Shown here: one piece after another, positions 1 to 10,200 of the stretch
Layout of the letters: each line of letters opens with the position of its first letter
How positions within the stretch are numbered: the first letter of the stretch is position 1
Source of the DNA: Lepiota brunneoincarnata
Taxonomy: Eukaryota; Basidiomycota; Agaricomycetes; Agaricales; Agaricaceae
Length of the DNA stretch: 64,000 bases
NCBI GenBank assembly: GCA_023014365.1
Contig: JAEBUN010000021.1
Coordinates: forward strand, 744,001-808,000
Direction: 5' to 3'
Notes under the pieces: generated by a model
Seen by the model: only the letters and a program-made list of their open reading frames with translations
The model's database searches: none
What the model was told of the DNA's origin: nothing
Translations under genes and position numbers: made by a program

Positions 1-1250
1 GAGCCATCCACCTGCAACATCCGGAACAGGGACTTATGACCCTGTAGTAAAGCGAGAGCTGCAAAGCTTAAAGCAGAAGTTTCAGGATGAAGTCTCACAG
101 ATGGCAGGTGGTCTCGCTGAGCTTAAGGACCTCATGAATATCCAGGGGCATACCTTAAAATCATACTTAGAGAGTTTGGTGAAGGACAGACACAATCATG
201 CCAGCTATAATCATGCTCAGAGGAATACCGGAAGTGGGCCAGCAGGGTCGCTTTCTGATCACAAGTGTTTCTACTGTTGGTTATTGGGGCATAGTTGGTT
301 ATCCTGCCTGGACATGGAGGCAGATAAACAAGCTGGCCGAATTAGAGTTGAAGGGAACAAAATATATATGGGAGATGGCTCAAGTATCCCTTGAGGAGAA
401 GGGCCTATTAAAGAGAAAGTAGTGAAGTACTATGTGACAAAGGGACAACTCTTTGTTCAGGTACCAGAACTGCTGGAGGTTGAGCCTGAGTTACCACAAG
501 TGCCAGCAGCAGCAGTATTTGCACAGAAAATGTTCCCAAGGTCAGAAAACCAAAGGTTGCTAGCAGAAGAAGAAATCCGCCATCTGAAGCAGTGCATGGA
601 AATGTTGGAAACAGCTGCCATCCACACTGGGAGTGCCCCAAAGGTTAAGCTTATGACCAGAAAGGATGATAACGTCAAAATACAGTCTTTGGCCAAGCAA
701 TTGGCCTAGATACAGGCTAAGCTTAGTGGTTTGACAGATGGTATGCCCTCGGCAAGCCAGTATTTGGACACCAGGAGTGGTGCGAAGACTTGGAACTTGG
801 AGTCAGGTTTCTAAAGGGTTCGAGGAAGGAGCCAGCTCTGAAGAAGAAGGTTGCCTTCGCTAGAGGACAGACTCCTGAGGATGCATTGGATTCCGAGTGA
901 TCAGAAGAATCAGAAAATGAGGAAATAGGGCAGACAATAGAGAAACCAATGTGTGCAGCAGCAGGGGAATTACCATATAGGAATGTGAAACCACTGCACC
1001 CGGTCGTTGAGGCACCACCACTGCCTGTCAGAAGGATGGAATCATCTAAGAAGGAGCCTGTGTATAAGCACCAGGCCCCTATAGAGAGGAATGTCGATGT
1101 TGAGGAAGTACTCAGCAGGGTATTGAAGCGAGAAGCCTCAGTATCGCATGGAGAACTCTTGGCATTGTCACCTTTATACAGAAATGCTTATAGAGAGTGA
1201 ATTATGAGAAAACAGGTACCCACAAATCAAAGCTTAATAGCAGGAGTTGG
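1..1250 (+). pseudogene. Element 2 gag fragment (Ty3 retrotransposon)
   Basis: This is the 5' part of an old Ty3/gypsy element that starts left of the window. The frame is already open at base 2 and reads to a stop at 392-394. It ends in a CCHC zinc knuckle (C-FY-C-WLLG-H-SWLS-C, exact CX2CX4HX4C), the nucleocapsid signature. The same frame resumes at 422-709. A shifted frame at 949-1200 carries a tail around SHGELLALSPLYRNAYRE that resembles the region before the protease in many agaricomycete Ty3 polyproteins (from memory of the family). Several stops and at least one frameshift make it non-functional. It is cut at 1250 by element 1 and resumes at 12807; the 5-bp duplication gttgg (1246-1250 and 12807-12811) proves the join. 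The product would have been the capsid/nucleocapsid precursor. Confidence 0.8.
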
Positions 1251-1633
1251 TGTTATCAGAACTCATATCAGAAGGATGGTTATTTTTAACTACATTCCCA
1301 TGTCACTATGAAACCATCAGTAGTGTACATCAGAAGGACTATTATTACCATATGCCTCATGTTTCTTATCTATGACTTGTAATTACCTTGGTCCAGACTA
1401 TTATAGTAGGAGTACAGCCACACTTAGAAGTATATAAGGATACAGTACAATACCTTGTATCCCTATCTTAGTGTTATAAAGTTCTTGCCTCCTATACCTC
1501 TTTGCCATAACTGGCTGGACTTATAGTGCTCCGTCATCTCCAAGTCACGCTCAGTAGGACAGGACCAAGTCTGTATAGACATCCTGTGTCGAACCCTGTG
1601 CTACTCAAGAGTGAACCCCTAACCTGGGTAACA
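1251..1633 (+). repeat. 5' LTR of element 1 (LTR-A, 383 bp)
   Basis: Starts TGTTATCAGAAC and ends CCTGGGTAACA. It matches the LTR-A copies at 12302-12806, 40090-40475, 54602-54986 and 62728-63112. A TATA box (tatataagg, 1431-1439) marks the U3 promoter. The R region probably starts at about 1464. Confidence 0.92.
1431..1475 (+). promoter_or_regulatory. LTR-A core promoter and self-primer donor
   Basis: A TATA box at 1431 is followed 33 nt later by tatcttagtgtt (1464-1475). These 12 nt are the exact reverse complement of the sequence just inside the LTR (1635-1646). The spacing suits a transcription start at or near 1464, which would put the primer sequence at the 5' end of the transcript, as in Tf1/sushi self-priming elements. 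The start site is inferred. Confidence 0.65.
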
Positions 1634-1634
1634 A

Positions 1635-1646
1635 AACACTAAGATA
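1635..1646 (+). other. Primer binding site of element 1 (self-priming type)
   Basis: The sequence aacactaagata lies one nucleotide after the 5' LTR. It pairs over 12 nt with the predicted 5' end of the element's own RNA (1464-1475). I see no TGG-type tRNA 3'-end complement here. Element 3 has the same site at 62715-62726. Confidence 0.65.
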
Positions 1647-1662
1647 CTCTGCTGCTTATCTC

Positions 1663-1992
1663 TTGCTCACCCTCTACTCTGCTTTGCTTTGCCAACATAC
1701 TGAACGCGTCAAGGTACTCTGGTTGTTCAAAATGATGTGCGAAAGAAAACTGCCCCTCTGTGTAGCCATCGCTACGTCCCTCAACCTCTCTCCGCCAGAA
1801 GACCTAGCTTACCTACTCATTTTCATTTTTACCTCTACCGCCACCCTCATCGCCTACCGAATCATCACCTTAGAACTTGAACATATCATGTGCCCTTGCC
1901 ACTGTTGTGTTGTCAGATCATGGAACCTGTACTCAGGAATTTCCATCATCACAACCCAATTTTTCATTCTTCTAGCAATAATCGATCACTAG
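1663..1992 (+). CDS. Small hydrophobic leader ORF of element 1
   Basis: A 109-codon ORF between the primer site and gag. It has two hydrophobic stretches that look like membrane segments: residues about 48-67 (AYLLIFIFTSTATLIAYRII) and about 86-106 (around SGISIITTQFFILLAII), with a CPCHCC cluster between them. The other copy of the family (62330-62698, minus) keeps the same layout in 122 codons, with many substitutions but no frameshift. It is in the same frame as gag downstream, separated by stops at 1990-1992 and about 2029, so it may be an N-terminal extension of Gag rather than a separate protein. I do not recognise a family. Confidence 0.4.
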   Translation: MLTLYSALLCQHTERVKVLWLFKMMCERKLPLCVAIATSLNLSPPEDLAYLLIFIFTSTATLIAYRIITLELEHIMCPCHCCVVRSWNLYSGISIITTQFFILLAIIDH

Positions 1993-2004
1993 ACAACTGC
2001 CACC

Positions 2005-3804
2005 ATGCCTCCAAAGAAGTTCTTGGCCTGAGAAACTCCATCACCTCCTCCCAAATCAAGAAGTAGAATCTCAGGATCAGGAACCCAAAACCTGGATCCC
2101 AGAAGAAAACCTATCCCCACTCAGACACCATCCCCATTCTATCCCCCATCTCCATTCAACTCACCCACTCCAAGTACATCAACACATACTTGAACAAGTT
2201 TTGCTGAAGAACTAGCAGAGTGACAAAGAATACAACACGAAAAAGAATTAGAAGAACATTACAAACAAGAAGAAAGAAGATGAAAACAAGCCGAAGAATA
2301 TTGTGTCAAAGTAGACCCATTAAACGACTACAAACTTCAAAGACTTGAATTTGCCCTCAAACAACCAAGAGAACTTTCCAAATCAGAAGAAAACTTACTC
2401 ACACGCCACGAATATGCCATAAACCAGGAAAGAACTCCCCCAGCAGATAACAACTCCAACGTCTATATAACAGACGATAACCAATCGAATCCCAATCCAC
2501 AACTACCCACATTACCTGTGCCAACTGTACCCTTAGCCCTACTGGCTCCCCCTCTATGACCAACACAACCCCCATCACTGCCACCGCCACCACCACCTGG
2601 ACAGTTACAAATAATGGCTGCTGCACCTACCCCAAAGGAGTTAGGACTCCTCAAACCCATCGCCTTTGATGGAACAAGAAGACTTTTTGAAGATTGGATC
2701 TTCCAATGTGAAGTTTATGTGCTCGCTAATGCAACCACTTACAACACTGACCTTGCTAGGACCCTGTTTGTTCTTTCAACAATGCAATCAGGGGATGCCT
2801 GAGCCTGGGCCAGACAATACCTCCATGAGAGGAATGCCCAAACTCAACAAGGACAACCCATAGCCATGGAGTCATGGGACAACTTCACTACCCAGCTCAG
2901 AACTGACTTCACTCTGGCAGATGAACATGCGTACATGCATACCAGGCTTCAAACCCTGCACCAAGCAGGCAAACTGATGACGGAATTCAACTCCCAATTC
3001 AAGGAACTCATCTGCCAATCTGGACTCAATGAAGATTGCACTTTGATTGATCTATACCGCAAGGCAATCGACCACCACATTGCCATGAAAATTGACAAAT
3101 TGGAAAATCCTCCGACAACCATCGCTGCTTGGTACACCTGAGCCAATAAACTCAATGACAATTTCCACCAAATCAATGCCCTCTATGGCACCCCCAGAAA
3201 CATGTTTCCCCAAAGGAACCAATACCAACCCAACCGCAGACCAAGCCATCCAAACAACAATGTACCCTATGCACAATTCTATCAAAGAAGCAATGCCCCA
3301 CGCTTCACACCACGAGACCCACATGCCATGGAAATAGACCATGTCACCATAGAAGAAGAATTCGAAGATCCTTACCCCAAAATACCTCAACTGGAACATG
3401 CCAAAGAAAACTCCACTCAAGAACAATTGGAGTTAGATGCCATTGTCACCAGACAACAAATGAAATCATACCAGAACCAAGAATGCTTTCGATGCGGAGC
3501 AAAAGATCACTGGGTCAGTAAATGCCCACAACCACTGCCAGCTAGATGCTTCCCAGGAATGCATACCAACCCCCCTCATCCTGCAAGAAACCCCAATCGT
3601 CCTTTCTCTGGACAACAAAACACTCATCCTGGATTTCTGAACCAGAACGCCCAACAATCACCGCAATGCAAGTATTTCCTTGCCGTCGCAGAAGTCGTAT
3701 CTCAGATGTGCCAAATGGTCGATGACCTTGACCCCGAACTCCAACAAGAACTCCATTCTGCGCTAGCCAAGGACCTGGAGATGCATCCATTCCAGGATTT
3801 TTAA
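2005..3804 (+). pseudogene. Element 1 gag
   Basis: The capsid/nucleocapsid precursor frame. A good start context (gccaccatgcc) lies at 2005, but a TGA follows after 8 codons. The frame then runs as a charged, proline-rich N-terminus with further TGA stops, a capsid-like helical domain from about 2614 (FDGTRRLFEDWIF ... DNFTTQLRTDF ... YRKAIDHHIAMKI), and a nucleocapsid CCHC knuckle C-FR-C-GAKD-H-WVSK-C at 3484-3525. It ends DFQ-free in HPFQDF* at 3804. Comparison with element 3 shows that several stops come from CGA to TGA changes. The stop lies in gatttttaaaaagg, a possible -1 frameshift site joining gag to pol. Confidence 0.82.
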
Positions 3805-3812
3805 AAAGGAAC
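3792..3812 (+). promoter_or_regulatory. Candidate -1 frameshift site at the gag stop
   Basis: The gag stop TAA is embedded in a run of five T and five A (tttttaaaaagg). Slippage of the P-site Phe codon by -1 would keep UUU pairing and open the pol frame. The identical string is present at the gag end of element 3 (about 60552-60566, minus), where the -1 frame is open all the way into the protease. It is not a textbook X XXY YYZ heptamer, so this is an inference. Confidence 0.35.
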
Positions 3813-3956
3813 ACTGTTGATTGATGTGCCCCTGCATGTTCCAAAACTCAGAAGGACATTTCATACTCTCACTCCCAGAAGGATATTTTCTCAATAAACT
3901 CTGTACAATTACAACTATCCCCAAATAAACGATCCCTTTTCTTACCCATTGAGATA

Positions 3957-5559
3957 CAGTAAGGGACAAAACCCTTCCAATGATTTTTATACTTCAACAA
4001 ATATGTTAATAACTGCCTACCTACTAAGGATGAAACCTTCATATTTTAATTGGGAATACCTATATGATTCATATATCATCCTGCCAAATATCATTATGTC
4101 ATATGCCATTTTGGGAAGTCAGTGAATTAAACAATCATTTAAGGTCATTGGAAGGGTTTTGTCCATCTCTAAGAAATTACCAATAATTACACTTTTAGTA
4201 CTTTGTATACCCTCCCCTGGTATCCAAGACAGCCTGAACCCTATCAGGCATACTCTCTATCAGATTCTGACACACTTCTGCTGGAATCTGATCCCATTCC
4301 TTTTGTGTCCTATCCCATAATTCTTCCATCCCCTGAGGTGGAGTGTCATACTCCCCTAACTTGATTTTAAGGTGAGTCCACAAATGTTCAATTGGATTAA
4401 GGTCTGGAGATTGTGGGGGCCACACCATAACCTCCATTTCAGCTGCTTTGAACCATTTTTGAGCCTTGGTGCACCTATGTTTGGGATCATTATCTTGTTG
4501 AAAGACAATATCCTCCACCTCTTTGTCATACCACTCCAGGCTCCCCTTGAGTTCATCCTCCAAAATGGTGACAAATAGATCACCATCCATCTTACCATTA
4601 ATCTTGGCTGCCAACCCTGGACCTTCCCACAGCATACAGCCCCATACCATAATGGAACCTCCTCCAAACTTTGTGGTTCCCTGCACCAGCCTATCACTAA
4701 GCCTCTCGCCTGCTCTTTTCCAGACCCAAACCCTGCCATCTGACCCTAAGCAATTGATTTTGGTCTCATCTGACCAAACCACCCTCTTCCAGTCTTCCAG
4801 AGTCCAGTCTGCATGTGCCTCTGCCCACTCCAATCTTTTCCTCTTGTGTATAACAGAGAGTTTAGGCCTTTTCCGCCTGACTACAGCCTTCATTCCAGCT
4901 TTTTTGAGTGCTCTGCAAACTGTTTTGGATGATAGAGGTTGGTCAATGACAGTACGAAGGGTTCTGGTGATTTGGGAGGCATTTTCAGCCTTGTGGGATG
5001 TGATAAGATGAGTGGCATATTTGATATTGCCAACAGAAAGCTTGGTTGGGTGGCCACCAAGTGACTTTGAAAGTGTTGAACAATGTTTGGAGCAAAGACA
5101 AGATGTAGTGCTGAGGCCAAGACCAGTGGTAGAAGCAATATGGGTAGCAGAGTGGCCTTTGTCCAAAAGGGAAAGAATATGGTTGCATTGAGTCATAGAG
5201 AGGGATCGCATGTTAGCAAAATGAGGTTGGGGGGGTGGTGTGAGCTAGGGAAGTGAGCAGCTATATTTATACATTATTCCAACCAGTCACATGACATTTA
5301 TTTGCACTTATTTGGCTGTAATAAACAAAATCATGTGATTAGGGTAAAGATGGACAAAACCCTTCCAATGACCTTAAATGATTGGTTAATTCACTGACTT
5401 CCCAAAATGGCATATGACGTAATGATATTTGGCAGGATGATACATGAGCTATATAGGTATTCCCAATTAAAATATGAAGGTTTCACCTTTAGTAGGTGGG
5501 CAGTTATTAACATATTTGTTGAAGTACAAAAATCATTGGAAGGGTTTTGTCCCTTACTG
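3957..5559 (-). mobile_element. T1, a full-length Tc1/mariner transposon (1603 bp)
   Basis: Bounded by TA (3955-3956 and 5560-5561). The inverted repeats are long (about 220 bp) and bipartite: the outer motif cagtaagggacaaaaccctt is repeated inside each arm in inverted form (near 4147-4166 and 5352-5372), with ttaaatgattg..aattcactgac next to it. One intact transposase gene lies between the arms. Confidence 0.93.
4195..5211 (-). CDS. Tc1/mariner DDE transposase (T1), intact
   Basis: A 338-aa cut-and-paste transposase that binds the T1 inverted repeats and inserts at TA. The N-terminal ~110 residues form the paired helix-turn-helix DNA-binding region (from MTQCNHILSLLDKGHSATHI), followed by a basic linker (VVRRKRPK). 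The catalytic core has D148 (VVWSDETKI), D240 (FQQDNDPKH) and E275 (SPDLNPIEHLW), an exact DD34E spacing. The GGGSIMVWG block typical of Tc1 is at 183-191. Length is normal for the family and there are no stops or frameshifts. The start is the first ATG after the inverted repeat. This is the only clearly complete gene in the window and may be recent or active. A TATA-like ctatatttata lies upstream near 5262-5272. Confidence 0.95.
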   Translation of the reverse strand: MRSLSMTQCNHILSLLDKGHSATHIASTTGLGLSTTSCLCSKHCSTLSKSLGGHPTKLSVGNIKYATHLITSHKAENASQITRTLRTVIDQPLSSKTVCRALKKAGMKAVVRRKRPKLSVIHKRKRLEWAEAHADWTLEDWKRVVWSDETKINCLGSDGRVWVWKRAGERLSDRLVQGTTKFGGGSIMVWGCMLWEGPGLAAKINGKMDGDLFVTILEDELKGSLEWYDKEVEDIVFQQDNDPKHRCTKAQKWFKAAEMEVMVWPPQSPDLNPIEHLWTHLKIKLGEYDTPPQGMEELWDRTQKEWDQIPAEVCQNLIESMPDRVQAVLDTRGGYTKY

Positions 5560-5561
5560 TA

Positions 5562-6558
5562 TCCTCTACACCCTCTATCCCTTACTCAGAGGCTGCCCAT
5601 CATGCTCTGATTGCTATTCGATGTGCTCATAACAAACAACCCTTCAATATTGTCAATGATCCCAAGTACAAAGCCGAAATCAATATGCTCCATCCTGGAA
5701 CTAAACTTCCATTACCTCAAACTGTTAGCCAGGATGTCCAGCACTTGTATCAGTACTTATCTATTGATATTAAGCAATACTTTCAGGTTTGTTTATTATA
5801 TTATATTAATTAAAGTATAAGTTATCTAATTATAGTTATAGGATCTCAACTCAACCATTCATTTGGTTCTGGATGATTGGACTGCTCCAATTACAGCATC
5901 CTATCTTGGTATTATAGTTGTATGGTGCACAGATGGAAGTATTCATTATATGGTTTTGGAATTCATCCAGTAAGTATATATTTAGAATTTTTGAGTTTTA
6001 TAATATCATACTCAAATATAATATTAGACTTACCCAAATGCATGATGGAGAGTATTTGGTACGTACCATTGCAGATTGTAACAACCAATTTGGTCTGGGA
6101 AAATTGGTAAGTTATTATAATATTGTTTTTGGTATATTTATTACTTATTTCATTGTTAGTTGTTTAGTTTGTGCATGGATAATGCAAGCAACTGTGATTG
6201 GCTTGCACAAGAATTGCCATCACACATGCCAGGATTTAAGGGTATGGCAGCTCATGCTCACTGTTTCCCACACATTATCAACTTGATTGCAAAGGTATTA
6301 TATATTATTCATAATTTGACAGTAAAACAATATCTTATGGTGTGTTCTAGATGTTTCTATCATTCTTTTTTAAGTGACCAAAGACTAAGAAGTTAATCAA
6401 GGTTGCTGCTGGAGGAAAGAGAACATATCAGGCAAAGGAGTCTGATCATCAGGAATAGTAAACCAAGAGGAGGAGGAGTTGTTGGAGAGTGGTGATGATG
6501 ATGAAGATGATGAAGCTAACGGGGTGGCAATTGAGGAGATTATGGAAGAGGAGGATGA
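5562..6558 (+). pseudogene. hAT transposase fragment with introns
   Basis: Five exons of a hAT-superfamily transposase with GT-AG introns at 5787-5841, 5970-6027, 6107-6159 and 6295-6350 (53-58 bp). Spliced, the frame is continuous through VLDDWTAPITASYLG (first catalytic Asp region), LCMDNASNCDW (second Asp, classic hAT DNASN motif) and AHAHCFPHIINLIAK (hAT C/H motif). It stops soon after exon 5, and a short acidic stretch (about 6450-6558) follows. The N-terminus, including any BED finger, the rest of the RNase H fold and the hAT dimerisation region are absent. It is flanked by T1 on the left and a T2 end on the right, so it was carried here as passenger DNA. Confidence 0.85.
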
Positions 6559-6560
6559 TA

Positions 6561-6988
6561 CAGTGACCCACAAAACTGTTCCAATGTTTTGTACTTTGAC
6601 TTAAAGTAGTAATAGCTCAATAAATAAAATGGCTAAATTTGTGAAAGTATTTAGAAACATAGCCAAATATGTCATATCTGACCCTGCAAAGTCGCGTTAT
6701 GTAATACTTCCAAATGAGGTAATCATGAATTTTGTAAGCATTTTAAGTCATTGGAACAGTTTTGTCAATGGTGATTTTTGATACTAATCCAAGCAATCAC
6801 ATAACTCCATTGATTGTGAATCAATAAGATTATGTGACCATGTGTCTTTGACATATAAATAGATGTGCTGACAGCCATATCCCATCATTCTCAACCCCCC
6901 CACTTATCATGAAGCCATTATCTTCTACTCTAAAGAAAACTATCCTCTCTATGTGCGTGTCAGGGAAAAACTGTGGCTATATCAGAGG
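6561..6988 (+). mobile_element. 5' fragment of T2 (second Tc1 family)
   Basis: Begins at TA with cagtgacccacaaaactg and matches the left end of T2 at 43677-44023, then continues into the first codons of the T2 transposase (atgaagccattatcttc, about 6909). It is cut at 6988 by a T1 MITE inserted at TA. No right end is present. Confidence 0.85.
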
Positions 6989-6990
6989 TA

Positions 6991-7205
6991 CAGTAAGGGA
7001 CAAAACCCTTCCAATGACCTTAAATGATTGTTTAATTCACTGACTTCCAAAAATGGCATATGACATAATGATATTTGGCAGGATGATACATGAGCCATAT
7101 AGGTATATCCAATTAAAATATGAAGGTTTCGCCTTTAGTGGGTGGGCAGCTATTAACATATTTGTTGAAGTATAAAAATCATTGGAAGGGTTTTGTCCCT
7201 TACTG
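6991..7205. mobile_element. T1-derived MITE (215 bp)
   Basis: A transposase-less element made only of T1 inverted-repeat sequence, nearly identical to the right arm of T1 (about 5345-5559). It is flanked by TA at 6989-6990 and 7206-7207. The right TA is also the outer flank of the whole composite. Confidence 0.85.
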
Positions 7206-10200
7206 TATGGAGTGAACGGACATCAAAACCCGTGGCCATCACCGCCCTGATAGACTCAGGAGCCCAAGGGAACTTCATATCCCACAAAGTCATTGAACGA
7301 CATGGTTATCAAACCAAACGGCTGGACCAACCAATCCCTCTCAGCAACGTTGACAGAACTGATAATCAACATGGCAAGATCCATGAATACATCAAAATCA
7401 AAACCATCATCGATGGAAGAGACTGCATGCTAGAAGCATACATCACAAACACTGGTGAGAAAGACCTCATCATTGGATTTCCTTGGTTGGAACAATACAA
7501 CCCCGACATCAACTGGAAGACCAAAACATTCTCTTGGAAACCCCAAATCGATCATCAGGACTTTTCCAAACTCCTCAGAACCTTATGATGACCCATCGAA
7601 CTCAACTCCATTGCAATGGACATAATGGCTGGAAAAATATCTCAACCTGAGGAAAACCCCAAAGAATATGTCAACCTGTCAAATGTTGACCTCAACACCT
7701 TCTCTTTAGAAAGAGAAATGAACCCAATGCTTCTAACCCCATTAGAAGTAAATGCCAAAGCGACACATGCCACAACACTCCACAGTGAGCAACATAACCT
7801 GACAAGATTGGCAAACCAAAAGGAAAACAACCAGAATAAAACAAGGAACCACCTGAGATCCCTTGGAGATTTGCCCGATGGGCTAAAATATTCAACAAGA
7901 AAGCCTCCAAATGATTCCCACCATCAAGAACGTTTGATCATGAAATCAAACTAAAACCGACATTTGAAGCAAAATCAATGAAACCTTATCAAGTGGCACC
8001 TGCTGAAGAAAAAGCATTGAAGGAATTTATAGACAAAAACCTCCGAAAAGGATACATCTGCCCCTCAAAATCCCCTATGGCATCACCCTTCTTCTTTGTT
8101 GCCAAGAAAGGAGGAGACCTCCAACCCTGCCAAGACTATCGTTATCTAAACGATCACACCATCAAAAATGCATACCCAATCCCCATGATTTCATCTATCA
8201 TGGATAAACTCAAAGGAGCTAAGTACTTCACTAAGCTTGACGTCCACCTAGGATACAATAATGTCAGAATCAAAGATGGCAACCAATGGAAAGCAGCATT
8301 CAAGACTCCCATGGGTCTTTTGAACCGACTGTCATGTTTTTCGGACTTTGCAACAGTCCTGCAATGTTCCAACATATGATGGACACATTATTCTCCGAAA
8401 TAATGGAGAAAGGAGGAATCATCATCTACATGGATGATATCCTAATCTATGGCAAAACTCAGGAAGAAACCGACCAACTTACAGAAAAAGTACTGCAGAT
8501 CCTGCAGGAAAATGACCTCTACCTCAAAACAGAGAAATGCAAGTTCAACAAGCAACAACTTGAATATCTTGGCATGATCATCACGCCAGATGAAATCAAA
8601 ATGGATCCTGGAAAACTCAAGGGAATAGAAGACTGGCCAGTGCCAAAAACAGTCTGACATATTCGGAAATTCATTGGATTCTGTAACTTCTACTGGAAGT
8701 TCATCCACAGTTACTCCCACCACACCAAACCCCTTAACCAACTTCTGTCAAAATCGAACAAATTTGAATGGAAAGAAGAACAACAGAAAGTGTTTGAAAC
8801 ACTCAAGAACAAATTCCTAAAGGAACTGGTACTCCTCATGCCCGACTCCACAAAACCCTTCAAAATAGAAGCTGATGCTTCCAAATTCACATCAGGAGCT
8901 GTCCTATACCAACACGACATCAACGGAATACAGAAACCTGTATTGTTCTATTCAAAGACGTTTGGACCAGTGGTACACAATTACAATATCTATGACAGGG
9001 AACTCCTTGCAATTATCCGAGCCCTCGAAGAATGGTGCCACTACCTCCTTGGTAGTCCCCATACTGTCCACATCAGAATGGACCACCAAAACCCCACATA
9101 CTGGCATAAACCCCAGAAAATCAACCGCCGACAAGCACGATGGGTCCAGACCCTCACCAATTACAACTTCAAACTGGAACACATCCCAGGATCAAAGATC
9201 CCTGCACCGGACACTCTATCAAGATGTCCAGACCACATCCCTGATGAAGATAACGACAATGAAGATGTCACCATGCTCCCAGATAACCTCTTTGTTGCCA
9301 GCAGCCAACATAAAAGATCAAAGTCTAATCACAGTACTCCCAGAACACCTCTTTATCACCACCATCGATACAAAACTCCAAGAAAGAATCACAGAATCAC
9401 CTAAATATGATGCTAGAACCACCGAAGCGTTCAAACTCCTGAAAGAATCCCACCCCAACGCTGCTGATAAAGACTTTGGAACAACCCTGACCCTGAATGG
9501 CCCACTCCTCATGTTCCAAGAATGTGTCATCATTCCAGAAGACCTCCAACTCAGACGCAATGTCATCACAAGATACCACAACCACCCTACACATGGCCAC
9601 CCTGGAGAACAGGAAACATACTGCCTCGCCAAGAAAGAAGTATATTGGCCAGGAATGTTGACATTCATAAAGAACTATGTCAAAGGCTGTCCAGAGTGTC
9701 AGCAACACAAAATCATATGCAGACTGGATCGTGTACCTGACTCAACCAATCCCACCATCATCTTCCAAACACCCATTTGCCCAGATCTCATGGGATCTCA
9801 TCACTGGTCTACTGCCTAGTGCTGGCCATAATGCAATATTGTCCATGGTGGACCATGGCCTTATGAAGGGGGTAATTTTCATTCCCAATATCAGATCAAT
9901 CAAACACCAACAACATTGGATGACTATTAATAGAAAAAGTCTTCACTAGATTTGGATTACCCAACAAGATCATATCAGACTGAGACCCCAGATTTGCTGC
10001 CAACTCCCTCCAAGAGCTAGCCAAATGCTTAAACATTCAACAAGCATTCTCAACAGCATACCATCCCCAGACAGATGGCTCCACTGAACGATACAACCAA
10101 GAAATCGAAACCTACCTTGCCATATACTGCACCAGAAACCCCCTAGACTGGTCAGAAACCCTCCCTATCGCCGAGTTCACACACAACTCCAAAATACATG

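Larger units (their letters stand above)
3957..7205. mobile_element. Composite Tc1 insertion (T1 - hAT fragment - T2 fragment - T1 MITE)
   Basis: Both outer ends are T1-family termini (cagtaagggacaaaaccc and its inverse), and the outermost flanks are TA dinucleotides (3955-3956 and 7206-7207). Joining the flanks gives gagaTAtggagtg, which matches the uninterrupted site in element 3 (agatttggagtg). Inside, in order, are a full T1 transposon, a hAT transposase fragment, the 5' end of T2 and a 215-bp T1 MITE, each junction at TA. The simplest reading is that the whole block entered element 1 in one step, using the outermost T1 ends. Confidence 0.7.

Noticed and set aside
4523..5011. 162-codon plus-strand ORF opposite the T1 transposase
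   Set aside because: Antisense shadow of a conserved DDE transposase, with no independent start context or domain.
8875..9819. 314-codon plus-strand ORF overlapping element 1 RNase H/integrase
   Set aside because: It overlaps the RNase H frame in a different phase and then becomes the true integrase frame after a frameshift. It is a mosaic of shadow and real sequence, not a new protein.
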